Assembly (NCBI GenBank): GCA_029945945.1
Contig: JAQSDM010000013.1
Coordinates: 353,223 to 417,222 of the forward strand
Reading direction: 5' to 3'
Length of the DNA stretch: 64,000 nt
Source: Algoriphagus sp.
Lineage (GTDB): Bacteria > Bacteroidota > Bacteroidia > Cytophagales > Cyclobacteriaceae
The translations under genes were made by a program, and so were the position numbers. Shown here piece by piece: positions 1 to 8,115 of the stretch. The notes under the pieces are model-generated. The model was not told where the DNA came from. It was given only the letters and a program-made list of their open reading frames with translations, and made no database searches. Every line of letters starts with the position of its first letter. The stretch's first letter is position 1.

Positions 1-291
1 GATTTTCACCACATCTTTTCCTCCTCTCACCCAATGCGGCACCATCACCGGTTGCAAATAGACGGTATCAAATCCGTAACTCACCATCAATTGCCGGGTA
101 TATTCGACTGCAGCGGCTGCTTCCGGCGAACCTGATAATCTGTTTCCGATTTCCTTGCAGAGGTATTTCAGATTAGAATAAGTATGACCATTACGCAGCT
201 CTTCATCGAAGATCTTTTTGATGTTTTCTTCATGAGTTTGTGCCAAAGCAAAACCAGGAATGAGAAAAAGAAAAAGCATTAGTTTTTTCAT
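1..291 (-). CDS. M28 family metallopeptidase, N-terminal part (cut by window edge)
   Basis: The reverse complement from 291 reads an uninterrupted 97-codon frame that leaves the window at base 1. It begins with a signal peptide (MKKLMLFLFLIPGFALAQ, cleavage after about residue 18). The segment that follows, with LCKEIGNRLSGSPEAAAAVEYTR, is the usual N-terminus of secreted M28 aminopeptidase/carboxypeptidase-Q type enzymes of Bacteroidota. The zinc-binding catalytic part lies outside the window, so activity cannot be checked. It is on the same strand as the outer-membrane protein gene that ends at 479, with 187 bp of repeat-rich sequence between, so co-transcription is uncertain. Family assignment comes from the recognisable N-terminal block only. 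Confidence 0.8.
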   Translation of the reverse strand, partial: MKKLMLFLFLIPGFALAQTHEENIKKIFDEELRNGHTYSNLKYLCKEIGNRLSGSPEAAAAVEYTRQLMVSYGFDTVYLQPVMVPHWVRGGKDVVKI

Positions 292-380
292 AGGAAGGGG
301 TGGTTTAAGGAAAAAAGATAGGCAAAGAATTTCCTTCCTGAAAACAGAAAATGGGAGTTGACTAAAGTGGTGGAAGGAAA

Positions 381-454
381 TTAAGATTTTAGATATAAGA
401 TTTAAGATTTTGCGACCCCAAATCATAAATCTGAAATCTTAAATCCGAAATTAA
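381..454. repeat. Intergenic word repeat (AAATCTTA/TAAGATTT type)
   Basis: The gap between the M28 gene and the barrel-protein gene contains TAAGATTTTAGATATAAGAT on the left and ATAAATCTGAAATCTTAAAT on the right of a GC-rich centre (TGCGACCCC). The halves are built from the same word in opposite orientation, so the transcript could fold into a long imperfect hairpin. The same words recur at 49907-49942. The function is unknown; a terminator or a small dispersed repeat is possible. Confidence 0.55.
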
Positions 455-478
455 ATATCCCACTTCAGCTTTCATACT

Positions 479-3154
479 TCACAATTCAAACTTCACCGTG
501 ATCAACCCATATCTCGGCTGCACCAAGTAAGCATAGGTGCTGATCAGGTTTTCGCTGAAACTATCCCTGCGAATGGAACGGGTGTCGAGCATATTCCAAA
601 CTGAAATCCGGAATTCCCACGGGCTTTTTTTGCCCTGATAGCTCAGGAAAGAATTCAAAAACTCATAGTCACTTCTTACTCCTCTAGCCTGATTCAGGTA
701 AGAATTGTAGGTGTAATCAGCTTTCAATTTCAACCCTTTATAAATATCAAGGTCGATTTCCACTTTCGGACTATGCGTCGAAAACGTGTTTTCGATAGCG
801 CCTGAATTGTAGTTGTTGGTGGTAAACGCGTAGCTCAAATCCACTTCTAAAACCTTGAAAAAAGTTGAGGTAATCTTGAAATCGTACGTCTGGGAAAACT
901 GCTCATTACGGGTTGGATTTTCGTCTAAAACCAGATTGGTCGTGAATGCATTCCAACGTCCTCCTGCTGACAATTTGAATCGACTGTATCGCTTGTCCAT
1001 TCTCAGATCCCCGTTTAGGGTTTCATTCACTGGCTCGACATTTAAAACCGAAAGCAAACGATTGATTCCGGCAAAATCTGTTGAAGTGATGATTTCATCG
1101 CGCTTACGTTGCCAATTGATATTTCCAAAGAAATTCAACCCTGAAAACATGTCGAAATGATTGTAATTCAGCGTATGCGTGGAGAAAAGGCCATTATCAA
1201 GCATCCGGTTTCCCTGAAAAATTGCATTATAATCCTGAAGGACAAATCCCTGCGCCAGTTTTTGAATATCCATAAAATTAGCCTGAGTCTGGAATCGATA
1301 GGTCAGTGATTTGGTGGATTTGATGCTCCATTTGGAGTAAAACCCCGGCAAGGCCAACACTTTATCATATCCCAATTCATCTCCGAATTGCTGATCCTGC
1401 CAGGAATATCGATGGAGAAAAACGGAAGGACTGATGATCAGTTTTTTCCATTTGGTCTTATAGGTCATCCCTAGATAAATGTCCTGAAATCCAAAATCAG
1501 AATCATTTTCAAACTCTTCAAAAACCTGATCTGAGTCGATTTGATCTAAGTTTCCTTTTAAACTTTGTGCAATATTCTGGTATCCCAAAGACCAGTTCAA
1601 ATGATTGGTGGCATTTAAGATCTGATAATAATTGAAAGCACCTTCGATCGTTTGGGAGAGGATTTCCTGTTGCTGAAGAAACTGATAACTCTCCTGATCC
1701 AGGACTGGAAACAATCCGGCAAAAGGTTTCAGATTCGTAGTCAAATCATACAAGGGATCCTGAAATTTCTTTTCCCAATTGGCTTCCATTGAAAAGACTC
1801 GCTTCTCACTTGGCGAATGATACCACTCGGCTTTTTGCTGCAAACTATAAGGTGTTCTGGATTGAAGAGTGGCCAGATTTTGCTCGATTTGGCCAAAATT
1901 AGAATTCAGCAAATTCCCGTTTTCGATATCGGCGATCTTTCCGAAGAAACTGTATTTGAAATAGGTTTCTTCTTTTGGGGTAAAAGTCAAAGTATATTTT
2001 AGCAAGCCGGATTTGTTTTCCACACGGCTCGCAGAAGTGAGCAATTCCTGGTTGTTTTCGCCTGAATTCAGATAGGTTCGGAAAGAGGAACTTCCCAGTT
2101 TATTGTCCGAATTGGAACCGATCAGGAAGCCCGAATGCCTCCACTTTTTGCTTGGGTTATAATTGAAATTGAATGCTCCAAGGGTGGTTTTCAGCGAGGC
2201 AGCATTGTCTCGGTTGGCCATTGGAATCCCCAAATCATCTGAACCGAGACTGACTTGCGAACCCGTCCTGCCACCCAATCCTGCCATCCCTCCACTGAAA
2301 CGGAAATAATCCTGAAGGGAAAAAGTCTGTTCACCCACATTGTTTGTTCCCGCAATGAGATTCAGATTAAGCTTTGGAGCATAATAAAACACATTTGCAT
2401 GGCCAAGATAACGTTCCTGAGGTCCGCCCCCTACGGTGACATCTCCAAAAACCATGTTCTTCTTCCCATCTTTCAGCTGGATGTTCAATGCCAGTGTTTC
2501 GTCATTGTCCAACCCCCGAATCGGTGAAATTTCATTGAAATTTTTCAACACCTGCACCCGATCCACCGCATTAGCCGGCAGGTTTTTGGTTGCCAGTTTG
2601 GTGTCTCCGTCAAAGAAAGGTTTTCCATCCACCAAGACTTTATCCACCTTCTTCCCCTGAACTTTCACATCTCCGTTTTCATCAATCTGAAACCCCGGTA
2701 ATTTTTCCAGGACATCCTCCAGTTTTCGCTCATTTCCAGTGGTAAATGCATCAGTTTTATACGTAAGCGTGTCACCTTTCATGGTGACTGGCATCTCAGA
2801 AACCACTTCGACGAGCCCAAGTTGAGTGTCACTCTGCTTCAGGACAATCTGCATTTGCACTTCAGAATCCCATTCGGTAATCAGCCTTTCAAATTGCTGG
2901 TACCCTACGAAAGATATTCTGAGTAAAAACTGAGATCCTTCGGCCAACGTCACTTTAAATCTCCCCTCCTCGTTGGTGATTCCAAACCCTCCGATTTTCT
3001 GCGTGCTTTGGTTGATCGCAACCACATTGGCATAGGCAATTGGCCGATTCAAGCTATCCAAAACCTGACCGACAAGAGGTTTGGTTTGGGAAAAAGCCGC
3101 GACAGAAATCAGGAAAAGAAGAAATGAAAATGCGAATCGCTTCAAAAAAAGCAT
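479..3154 (-). CDS. TonB-dependent-receptor-type outer-membrane beta-barrel protein
   Basis: The 891-residue protein has a signal peptide (about 1-22, ending AAFSQ), a carboxypeptidase-regulatory-like beta-sandwich (about 27-110), a plug-like domain (about 115-230, with KLEDVLEKLPGFQIDENG and VDKVLVDGKPFF) and a long barrel with alternating aromatic strands to the C-terminus. This is the architecture of the Bacteroidota OMP_b-brl_3 family, predicted to sit in the outer membrane and work with TonB. It follows two GLPGLI genes on the same strand, an arrangement common in this phylum. There is no SusD partner, so glycan uptake by a Sus pair is unlikely; the substrate is unknown. The gap before it (3155-3299) is filled with word repeats and shows no copy of the operator seen before the GLPGLI genes, so it may be read through from them. 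Confidence 0.88.
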   Translation of the reverse strand: MLFLKRFAFSFLLFLISVAAFSQTKPLVGQVLDSLNRPIAYANVVAINQSTQKIGGFGITNEEGRFKVTLAEGSQFLLRISFVGYQQFERLITEWDSEVQMQIVLKQSDTQLGLVEVVSEMPVTMKGDTLTYKTDAFTTGNERKLEDVLEKLPGFQIDENGDVKVQGKKVDKVLVDGKPFFDGDTKLATKNLPANAVDRVQVLKNFNEISPIRGLDNDETLALNIQLKDGKKNMVFGDVTVGGGPQERYLGHANVFYYAPKLNLNLIAGTNNVGEQTFSLQDYFRFSGGMAGLGGRTGSQVSLGSDDLGIPMANRDNAASLKTTLGAFNFNYNPSKKWRHSGFLIGSNSDNKLGSSSFRTYLNSGENNQELLTSASRVENKSGLLKYTLTFTPKEETYFKYSFFGKIADIENGNLLNSNFGQIEQNLATLQSRTPYSLQQKAEWYHSPSEKRVFSMEANWEKKFQDPLYDLTTNLKPFAGLFPVLDQESYQFLQQQEILSQTIEGAFNYYQILNATNHLNWSLGYQNIAQSLKGNLDQIDSDQVFEEFENDSDFGFQDIYLGMTYKTKWKKLIISPSVFLHRYSWQDQQFGDELGYDKVLALPGFYSKWSIKSTKSLTYRFQTQANFMDIQKLAQGFVLQDYNAIFQGNRMLDNGLFSTHTLNYNHFDMFSGLNFFGNINWQRKRDEIITSTDFAGINRLLSVLNVEPVNETLNGDLRMDKRYSRFKLSAGGRWNAFTTNLVLDENPTRNEQFSQTYDFKITSTFFKVLEVDLSYAFTTNNYNSGAIENTFSTHSPKVEIDLDIYKGLKLKADYTYNSYLNQARGVRSDYEFLNSFLSYQGKKSPWEFRISVWNMLDTRSIRRDSFSENLISTYAYLVQPRYGLITVKFEL

Positions 3155-3299
3155 AATGAGTGAAGTGAGAAATATGAAGTCTGAAGTCTGAAATATTGAG
3201 GTTGGAATAGGGGTTCTGCAAACTGATCACTGAGACTGACCACTTAGTATATCGCCTTTGCTACTTGGTACATTGTACTTGGTACATAATACTTGGTAC
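3155..3299. repeat. Intergenic word repeats (GAAGTCTGAA and TACTTGGTACA words)
   Basis: Two blocks of stuttering sequence fill the gap: one with tandem GAAGTCTGAAGTCTGAAATA, and one near 3260-3300 with ACTTGGTAC repeated three times at about 14-bp spacing (interspersed ATTGT and ATAAT). A middle part (CTGATCACTGAGACTGACCA) has a similar partial repetition. There is no ORF and no recognised promoter. The pattern is like the other word-repeat gaps in the window but uses different words. Confidence 0.6.
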
Positions 3300-4139
3300 T
3301 CAATTTCCAATCTTAATCGTAACCTGATTCCCTTCTCCCGGCTTTCCCTGATATTGATTCATCATTTGTTTCATGCTTTCTTCCTGCACGACACGAAACT
3401 CTTCTCTGCTTACTATTTTTCCCCTTTTTGGACGATCAATTTTCACTGGATTGGAGGAAGGATTCAGCTCAATTTTATCACAGATCAAGACTCTGCCCTG
3501 ATTTTGAACTTCGAGGATCAAACCGGGAAGACCGAAATAATTTTCAGGACCATGTGAAACAGGAATCTCCGGAGTAAACCAAGCGGTGATATTGATCGTG
3601 TCTTTGACATTCTCCATTTCAGTCATACCGGTAGAGAATCGCTGCGAATCGATGATTTTGGAATAAATAGCCTTCTGAGCGGTGTAATTGCCTATTTTCT
3701 TGCTTTCGTCCGTGAGTTCCCATTCAGCCGGTTCAAGAATATCTTTGACCAGAAACTCTTTTCCCATCATTTCTTGCTCCTGTTCGAAGGCTTGATCAGC
3801 GATGTTTTTGTAAAGGACACGGTCTGCGCTTCCGGTATTGATCACCATGGTCATGCCGCCTGAAGATGCAGTGGCCGGACCTCCTCCCAGACTTTCAGCC
3901 TGCTTCCAGTTGGATTCCGTTTGGGTAAAAGACAAAATGTAATCCTTCTCCATCTGCTTTTTAAGCTGTGCCTGGATCTCTGCCATCTGTTCGGGAGCCA
4001 TTTTGGTTGAATCCATTGAGATCTTAATTTGAGAAGAGGATTTGTAATATGCTCTTCCAGTTAAGCCTTGCGCAATCGAATTTTGGATTGTGCTACCGAT
4101 TAACAGGAAAACTGCGATTAAAAGAATTTTTGATTTCAT
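3300..4139 (-). CDS. GLPGLI family protein (second copy)
   Basis: The 279-residue secreted protein has a signal peptide (about 1-23, ending SIAQ) and the family-defining GLPGLI motif at residues 203-208 in the context YFGLPGLILEV. Family function is unknown; members are periplasmic or surface proteins of Bacteroidota often encoded beside outer-membrane barrel proteins, as here. It is clearly paralogous to the product of 4285-5121: both share DYILSFTQTESNW, MGKEFL and DSQRFSTGMTEMENVKDT. It has its own upstream element (4185-4239) matching that of its paralogue, so the copies are independently promoted rather than only co-transcribed. Confidence 0.92.
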   Translation of the reverse strand: MKSKILLIAVFLLIGSTIQNSIAQGLTGRAYYKSSSQIKISMDSTKMAPEQMAEIQAQLKKQMEKDYILSFTQTESNWKQAESLGGGPATASSGGMTMVINTGSADRVLYKNIADQAFEQEQEMMGKEFLVKDILEPAEWELTDESKKIGNYTAQKAIYSKIIDSQRFSTGMTEMENVKDTINITAWFTPEIPVSHGPENYFGLPGLILEVQNQGRVLICDKIELNPSSNPVKIDRPKRGKIVSREEFRVVQEESMKQMMNQYQGKPGEGNQVTIKIGN

Positions 4140-4184
4140 GATTATGATTTATTTTCTGTTTGAAGTTCGGTTTTGTTGTTGATA

Positions 4185-4239
4185 CAAACCAATTAAATGC
4201 AATTTAAGAAGTTCGTTAATCACTGTTAACGTGTGTTAA
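4185..4239 (-). promoter_or_regulatory. Triple direct-repeat operator plus -7-like box before second GLPGLI gene
   Basis: Read on the minus strand: TTAAC three times at an exact 10-bp period (plus-strand GTTAA at 4235, 4225 and 4215), then 22 bp, then TTGGTTTG (4192-4185), which fits the Bacteroidota -7 consensus TAnnTTTG except for one base. The start codon lies about 45 bp further on. Spacing of 10 bp between direct repeats is what an OmpR/PhoB-type regulator needs to bind one DNA face. The first upstream GLPGLI gene has the same element with identical spacings, which argues against chance. Confidence 0.75.
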
Positions 4240-4284
4240 CTAGGGTATTTTTGTTTATTCTTTCTTCTTTGACTTTTCTAAAAT

Positions 4285-5121
4285 CTATCCACCAACCCTG
4301 ATCTGCGTTCGGTTTTTCCCACCGGGCTTTCCCTGATAGCGGTTCATCATCAGTTTAATACTTTCCTCCTGATTAGTATTAAACTCTTCGAAAGTCACTT
4401 CTTTCCCTCCCTTCGGATATTCGATTGCTACGGGTTCGGCAGAAGGATTGAGTTCGATTTTCTCACAATAATAGGACCTGCCATCGTTGTGAACTTCGAG
4501 AATCAAACCTGGCAAACCGTAGTAGTTTTCCGGTCCGTGGGCCACGGGGATTTCGGGAGCAAACCACACTGTTACGAGGATGGTGTCTTTGACATTTTCC
4601 ATTTCTGTCATGCCGGTTGAAAAGCGTTGAGAATCTTCAACCTTCGTGTATGTAGCCTTCTGAACCGTATAATCCCCAATTTTCTTTGTCTCGTCGCTTA
4701 GTTTCCAATCCACTGGTTCCAAGGCATCTTTAATCAAAAACTCCTTGCCCATAAATTCCTGTTCTTGCAAATAGACTTGCTCGGCTATGTTTTTATAAAG
4801 AATTTCATCACCACTTCCAGAGAGCATAATAGTCATTTCTCCCGGTGGTGTCGTGGAAGGACTACTTTCCAGGTTTTCGACCTGTTGCCAGTTGGATTCT
4901 GTCTGGGTAAACGAAAGAATATAATCCCTTTCCCATGGCTTTTCCATCATGGCTTTCATTTCGGCCAGTTGATCCGGATTCATTTCAGTGCTGTCCATAT
5001 TTAGGATAAGCTGGTTGGAGGCCTTATAATAAACTCTTCCTGTGAGTTGCTGTGCAAATGCCTGATGAGCATTCAAAGACCAATAAGATAGGGCTGAGAA
5101 AAATAGTAGTTTAACTTTCAT
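4285..5121 (-). CDS. GLPGLI family protein (first copy)
   Basis: The 278-residue exported protein has an N-terminal signal sequence (about 1-24, ending AFAQ) and GLPGLI at residues 202-207 (NYYGLPGLILEV). It is a diverged tandem paralogue of the product of 3300-4139 with the same length and domain layout. It is the gene nearest to, and divergent from, the kinase/regulator pair at 5446-7685, sharing a 324-bp intergenic region that contains a triple TTAAC operator. The function of the family is not established; a role in envelope or peptide-related stress would be inference from the context of a sensor kinase and a barrel protein. Confidence 0.92.
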   Translation of the reverse strand: MKVKLLFFSALSYWSLNAHQAFAQQLTGRVYYKASNQLILNMDSTEMNPDQLAEMKAMMEKPWERDYILSFTQTESNWQQVENLESSPSTTPPGEMTIMLSGSGDEILYKNIAEQVYLQEQEFMGKEFLIKDALEPVDWKLSDETKKIGDYTVQKATYTKVEDSQRFSTGMTEMENVKDTILVTVWFAPEIPVAHGPENYYGLPGLILEVHNDGRSYYCEKIELNPSAEPVAIEYPKGGKEVTFEEFNTNQEESIKLMMNRYQGKPGGKNRTQIRVGG

Positions 5122-5445
5122 AGGTTAGAATATTTTTTGATTTTGAAAATGCTTATTGAACTCGATGCAAACCAAGAAAAAGCATTCAATCCAAAGAGTT
5201 AACCACTGTTAACGTGTGTTAACCTCCGTTTTTCGCATTCATATAAGCCCCTAATTTAGCGTCGTGAAATCGACCTTGAGGAAAGCGAAATTCAGAAGGA
5301 TGATTATCCTCTTTGCGAGATTTTATGTGGCCTTTACGAAAAAATTATACTCACATGAAATCGAGCTGGACTCAACAGTCACAAAGAGGAATGTCTATCA
5401 ACTATGTGAGATTCCATTTGACCGTTAAAAATAAATTGTAAACAG
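5122..5445. promoter_or_regulatory. Divergent regulatory region between GLPGLI gene and sensor kinase
   Basis: This 324-bp gap separates two divergent transcription units. The part next to the GLPGLI gene holds the operator/promoter at 5168-5222. The remainder (5223-5445) has no convincing ORF; an AT-rich stretch just before the kinase start (5418-5445) may hold its promoter, but I cannot point to a good TAnnTTTG box. Confidence 0.5.
5168..5222 (-). promoter_or_regulatory. Triple direct-repeat operator plus -7-like box before first GLPGLI gene
   Basis: On the minus strand TTAAC occurs three times at a strict 10-bp period (plus-strand GTTAA at 5218, 5208 and 5198), followed after 22 bp by TTGGTTTG (5175-5168). 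The repeats and the spacing are the same as at 4185-4239, while the sequence between them and the -7-like box is not conserved. No TTG -33 element is obvious, which suits a promoter that depends on an activator bound just upstream. The likely regulator is the OmpR-type protein encoded at 6999-7685 (inference). Confidence 0.78.
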
Positions 5446-7008
5446 ATGAAAAAGCTGCAGTTCAAGCGTATAGGATTTTTGATCGGGTTTACCCTGCTGA
5501 TCAGCATTGGAGTGCAGGCTTGGCGCACCTATTCTCAAATTCAAATCATCAAACGTCAGCTCGTCGTGGAAATCCAGCAAGCTCTGGACAATGCCTTGGA
5601 AAGCTATTTTGCCGAACTTGCCAAGACCGATGTCATAGCAATGACAAATCAACCCGGTCCACCGTCTCTCCAAAATACCGGCGGTTTGGACTCAAGCCAT
5701 ATTACGCACATTACTATTAATCGTCAAGATAGCGCTGGCAGAACTTCGAATGGATTGACTCAGAATAACATCCGGCTCAAAAGACTCCAAAATGTTGAAA
5801 AAAGCGGAGACATTGATTCCATTTTTTTGCAGGGGGCACCAGTTGACTCCACTCTTGAAATGATTCTTTTTGATACTTCCCAAAAGATTGAAGGAGGGAA
5901 ACGACAGGATTTAAACGTTTTTTACAGCAGTAGTCAAACCGACAGCATCAACCAACTCCGATACTTCACCAACAAGATCATCATCTCCATCACTCGGGAT
6001 TCTCTGGATTTTGACAAAATAAAGACCTTTCTCGAGGCAGAATTGGATCGCAGAAAAATCGAAATCGACTACGAACTATTTCAGTCAACCAGAAGAATCC
6101 CGAGAATTGGGGAAAATGCCGAGCCTCCACAAGCCCAAGAGAAAAAATCGGACTTGACCTACATTACCGTTTCCCGTTCAACTTTTTTGCCACCGGGACA
6201 GTCTTTGGAAATCCATTTTGAAATTATTTCGAAGACCCTGGTGAGGCGAGGAATTTTTGAGATTTTGACTTCTTTGACATTTTTAGGCATCATCGCTTTT
6301 GCCTTTTACTACCTCTATCAAACCATCAAAAACCAAAAAGAAATCGCGGAAATCAAACAGGACCTGATTGGAAATATCACCCATGAATTCAAAACTCCCA
6401 TCGCTACCACGCTTTCTGCGATCGAAGGAATCCAACAGTTTAATCCTGAAAATGATCCAGCTAAAACCAACAAATACCTCGGTATTTCAAAATCCCAAAT
6501 GATCAAACTGAACCAAATGGTGGAGAAACTGCTCGAAACCGCCACGCTGGATTCAGAACAGCTGGTCTTGAAAAAGGAATTAATTGATCCCGAACCTATC
6601 CTCAGAAATCTTCTGGAGAAATTCAGAACACTTGATTCCGAAAAGGAAATTGAGTTGATCCTGCCCTCCCATACTCGCCGGATTATGGCAGACCCTTTTC
6701 ACTTCGAAAATGTGATTTCAAACCTTCTGGACAATGCACTGAAATATGGAGGAGATCAGATTCGGGTTTGCATGGATCAAAGCAATCTGACCAAAATCAA
6801 GATTTGGGATGATGGAGGAAAAATAGGCCCTGAGCAAAAAGACAGAGTATTTGAGCAATTTTATCGAATTCCTCAGGGTAATATCCATGACGTGAAAGGC
6901 TTCGGAATCGGTCTATATTACGTTAAGAAAATCATCGAAAAACACGGAGGAAAGATCGAACTCGAGACTGCCCCGAAAAGCACCACTTTCACTACGATAT
7001 GGCCTTAA
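5446..7008 (+). CDS. Membrane sensor histidine kinase
   Basis: The 520-residue protein has a transmembrane helix at about 9-26, a periplasmic sensor region of about 240 residues with no domain I recognise, and a second helix at about 271-292. The cytoplasmic part is a HisKA domain with the phospho-acceptor H313 in ITHEFKTP, then an HATPase domain with N box (NLLDNALKYG, about 430), WDDGG, and GFGIGLYYVKKI near 488. It autophosphorylates and passes phosphate to the regulator encoded by the overlapping gene. There is no HAMP domain. It is divergent from the GLPGLI genes, which it probably controls through its partner. Confidence 0.93.
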   Translation: MKKLQFKRIGFLIGFTLLISIGVQAWRTYSQIQIIKRQLVVEIQQALDNALESYFAELAKTDVIAMTNQPGPPSLQNTGGLDSSHITHITINRQDSAGRTSNGLTQNNIRLKRLQNVEKSGDIDSIFLQGAPVDSTLEMILFDTSQKIEGGKRQDLNVFYSSSQTDSINQLRYFTNKIIISITRDSLDFDKIKTFLEAELDRRKIEIDYELFQSTRRIPRIGENAEPPQAQEKKSDLTYITVSRSTFLPPGQSLEIHFEIISKTLVRRGIFEILTSLTFLGIIAFAFYYLYQTIKNQKEIAEIKQDLIGNITHEFKTPIATTLSAIEGIQQFNPENDPAKTNKYLGISKSQMIKLNQMVEKLLETATLDSEQLVLKKELIDPEPILRNLLEKFRTLDSEKEIELILPSHTRRIMADPFHFENVISNLLDNALKYGGDQIRVCMDQSNLTKIKIWDDGGKIGPEQKDRVFEQFYRIPQGNIHDVKGFGIGLYYVKKIIEKHGGKIELETAPKSTTFTTIWP

Positions 7009-7685
7009 GTAAAATCAGGATTTTGCTCGCAGAAGACGAGATGGCGCTGGGAATGATTATTCAGGAAAGCCTGGAAAGTCGTGATTTCAAAGTCATCCTA
7101 TGCCCCGACGGTCAAAAAGCCTGGGAGGAATATCAACGCGAGAAGCCCGATGTGCTTGTTCTGGATGTGATGATGCCGAAGAAAGACGGATTTACCCTAG
7201 CGGAGCAAATCCGGAAAATCGATCCGTATACCCCTATCATTTTCCTTACCTCTAAGTCTCAGACCGAGGATGTGGTAAAGGGCTTTGGTCATGGAGGGAA
7301 TGATTACGTGCGAAAGCCTTTCAGCATGGAAGAGCTCATCGTCCGCATCAAAGCCCAACTGGATCGGTCAAAAACTCGAAAAGCTCAGAGCGATTGGCTT
7401 GCCCTTGGCAGGTTTGAGTTTCACCCGACGAAGCAACTTTTGAAATCAGGGGAAATGGAATCTCCGCTCACTTCGAGAGAAGCCCAATTGCTACAGATCC
7501 TGTTGGAAAACGTCAATGAAATCACCGATCGAAGTTTGATCCTCACCCAAATCTGGGGTTCAGAAGATTTTTTCACCGCCCGCACTATGGATGTGTTTAT
7601 CACCAAGCTTCGCAAAAAACTACAGGATGACCCGTCGATTCAAATCCTGAATGTGCGGGGCTATGGGTATAAGTTGGTGTGTTGA
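6999..7685 (+). CDS. OmpR-family response regulator
   Basis: The 228-residue protein has a receiver domain (1-120) with acidic AEDE pocket (11-14), phospho-acceptor D56 in VLVLDVMMP, the switch threonine in LTSKS, and the conserved K of YVRKPFS. A winged-helix DNA-binding domain follows (about 127-228), ending with the usual VRGYGYKL wing. The start ATG lies inside the last codons of the kinase gene (10-bp overlap), so the two are translationally coupled. OmpR-type regulators bind direct repeats spaced by about one helical turn, which is exactly what stands before both divergent GLPGLI genes. Confidence 0.95.
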   Translation: MALSKIRILLAEDEMALGMIIQESLESRDFKVILCPDGQKAWEEYQREKPDVLVLDVMMPKKDGFTLAEQIRKIDPYTPIIFLTSKSQTEDVVKGFGHGGNDYVRKPFSMEELIVRIKAQLDRSKTRKAQSDWLALGRFEFHPTKQLLKSGEMESPLTSREAQLLQILLENVNEITDRSLILTQIWGSEDFFTARTMDVFITKLRKKLQDDPSIQILNVRGYGYKLVC

Positions 7686-8115
7686 AGTTCAACCTCTACT
7701 GCCTGCCCTCCGGGAGGCGGGCAAGCAAAGCGAAGCAGTCTTTTTAAGGGAATAGTAAAAAACCGATAAGATTCAATCCCAGGTGATTTTCAGTTCATGG
7801 ATTAAAAATCCTACGGAATGAGAATGGAGATTTCAAGTCTCGAAAAGCGGATTTGTTTGTAGTGAAAAGAATTAAAGTGTTGAGAAATTTCAATGGGTGG
7901 GACCTTGTCTCAAATTTATAGACTCACTCCAGACAGACTAAATTCTCATCAACTTGGTTAGGATAAAAGTTGATTTTATTTATCATTTCCAAAGCTGGCT
8001 ATTTTTAGACTGACCAATTATTTCAAGTATTTATTGCCCAATTTGAATTTTTTTCATCATATAATTCAATTTTTTGCAACAAAAGCAGGTATTATTGTTG
8101 TCTTAATAAAACAGG
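7686..8115. other. 430-bp gap between response regulator and amt
   Basis: It contains the GC-rich hairpin at 7701-7722, then AT-rich sequence with no convincing ORF, RNA gene or repeat. The last 80 bases are strongly AT-rich and include TATTGTTG (one mismatch to TAnnTTTG) shortly before the amt start, a weak promoter candidate. I see no PII gene or recognisable nitrogen-regulator site. Confidence 0.4.
7701..7745 (+). terminator. GC-rich hairpin followed by short T run
   Basis: GCCTGCC at 7701-7707 pairs with GGCGGGC at 7716-7722 (one G-T pair) around CTCCGGGA. A less stable outer pairing continues to GCAGTC and a TTTTT run near 7740. It lies 16 bp after the regulator stop codon and could end that transcript; an alternative is a dispersed GC-rich palindrome, because its base composition is unlike the surroundings. 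Confidence 0.5.

Noticed and set aside
479..3154. SusC-type glycan uptake receptor
   Set aside because: No SusD gene follows and the barrel pattern is that of the OMP_b-brl_3 group next to GLPGLI genes; SusC-specific TonB-box context is not visible.
3245..3300. CRISPR-like appearance of the ACTTGGTAC repeats
   Set aside because: Only three units with about 5-base separators, degenerate, without spacers of constant length and without cas genes anywhere in the window.
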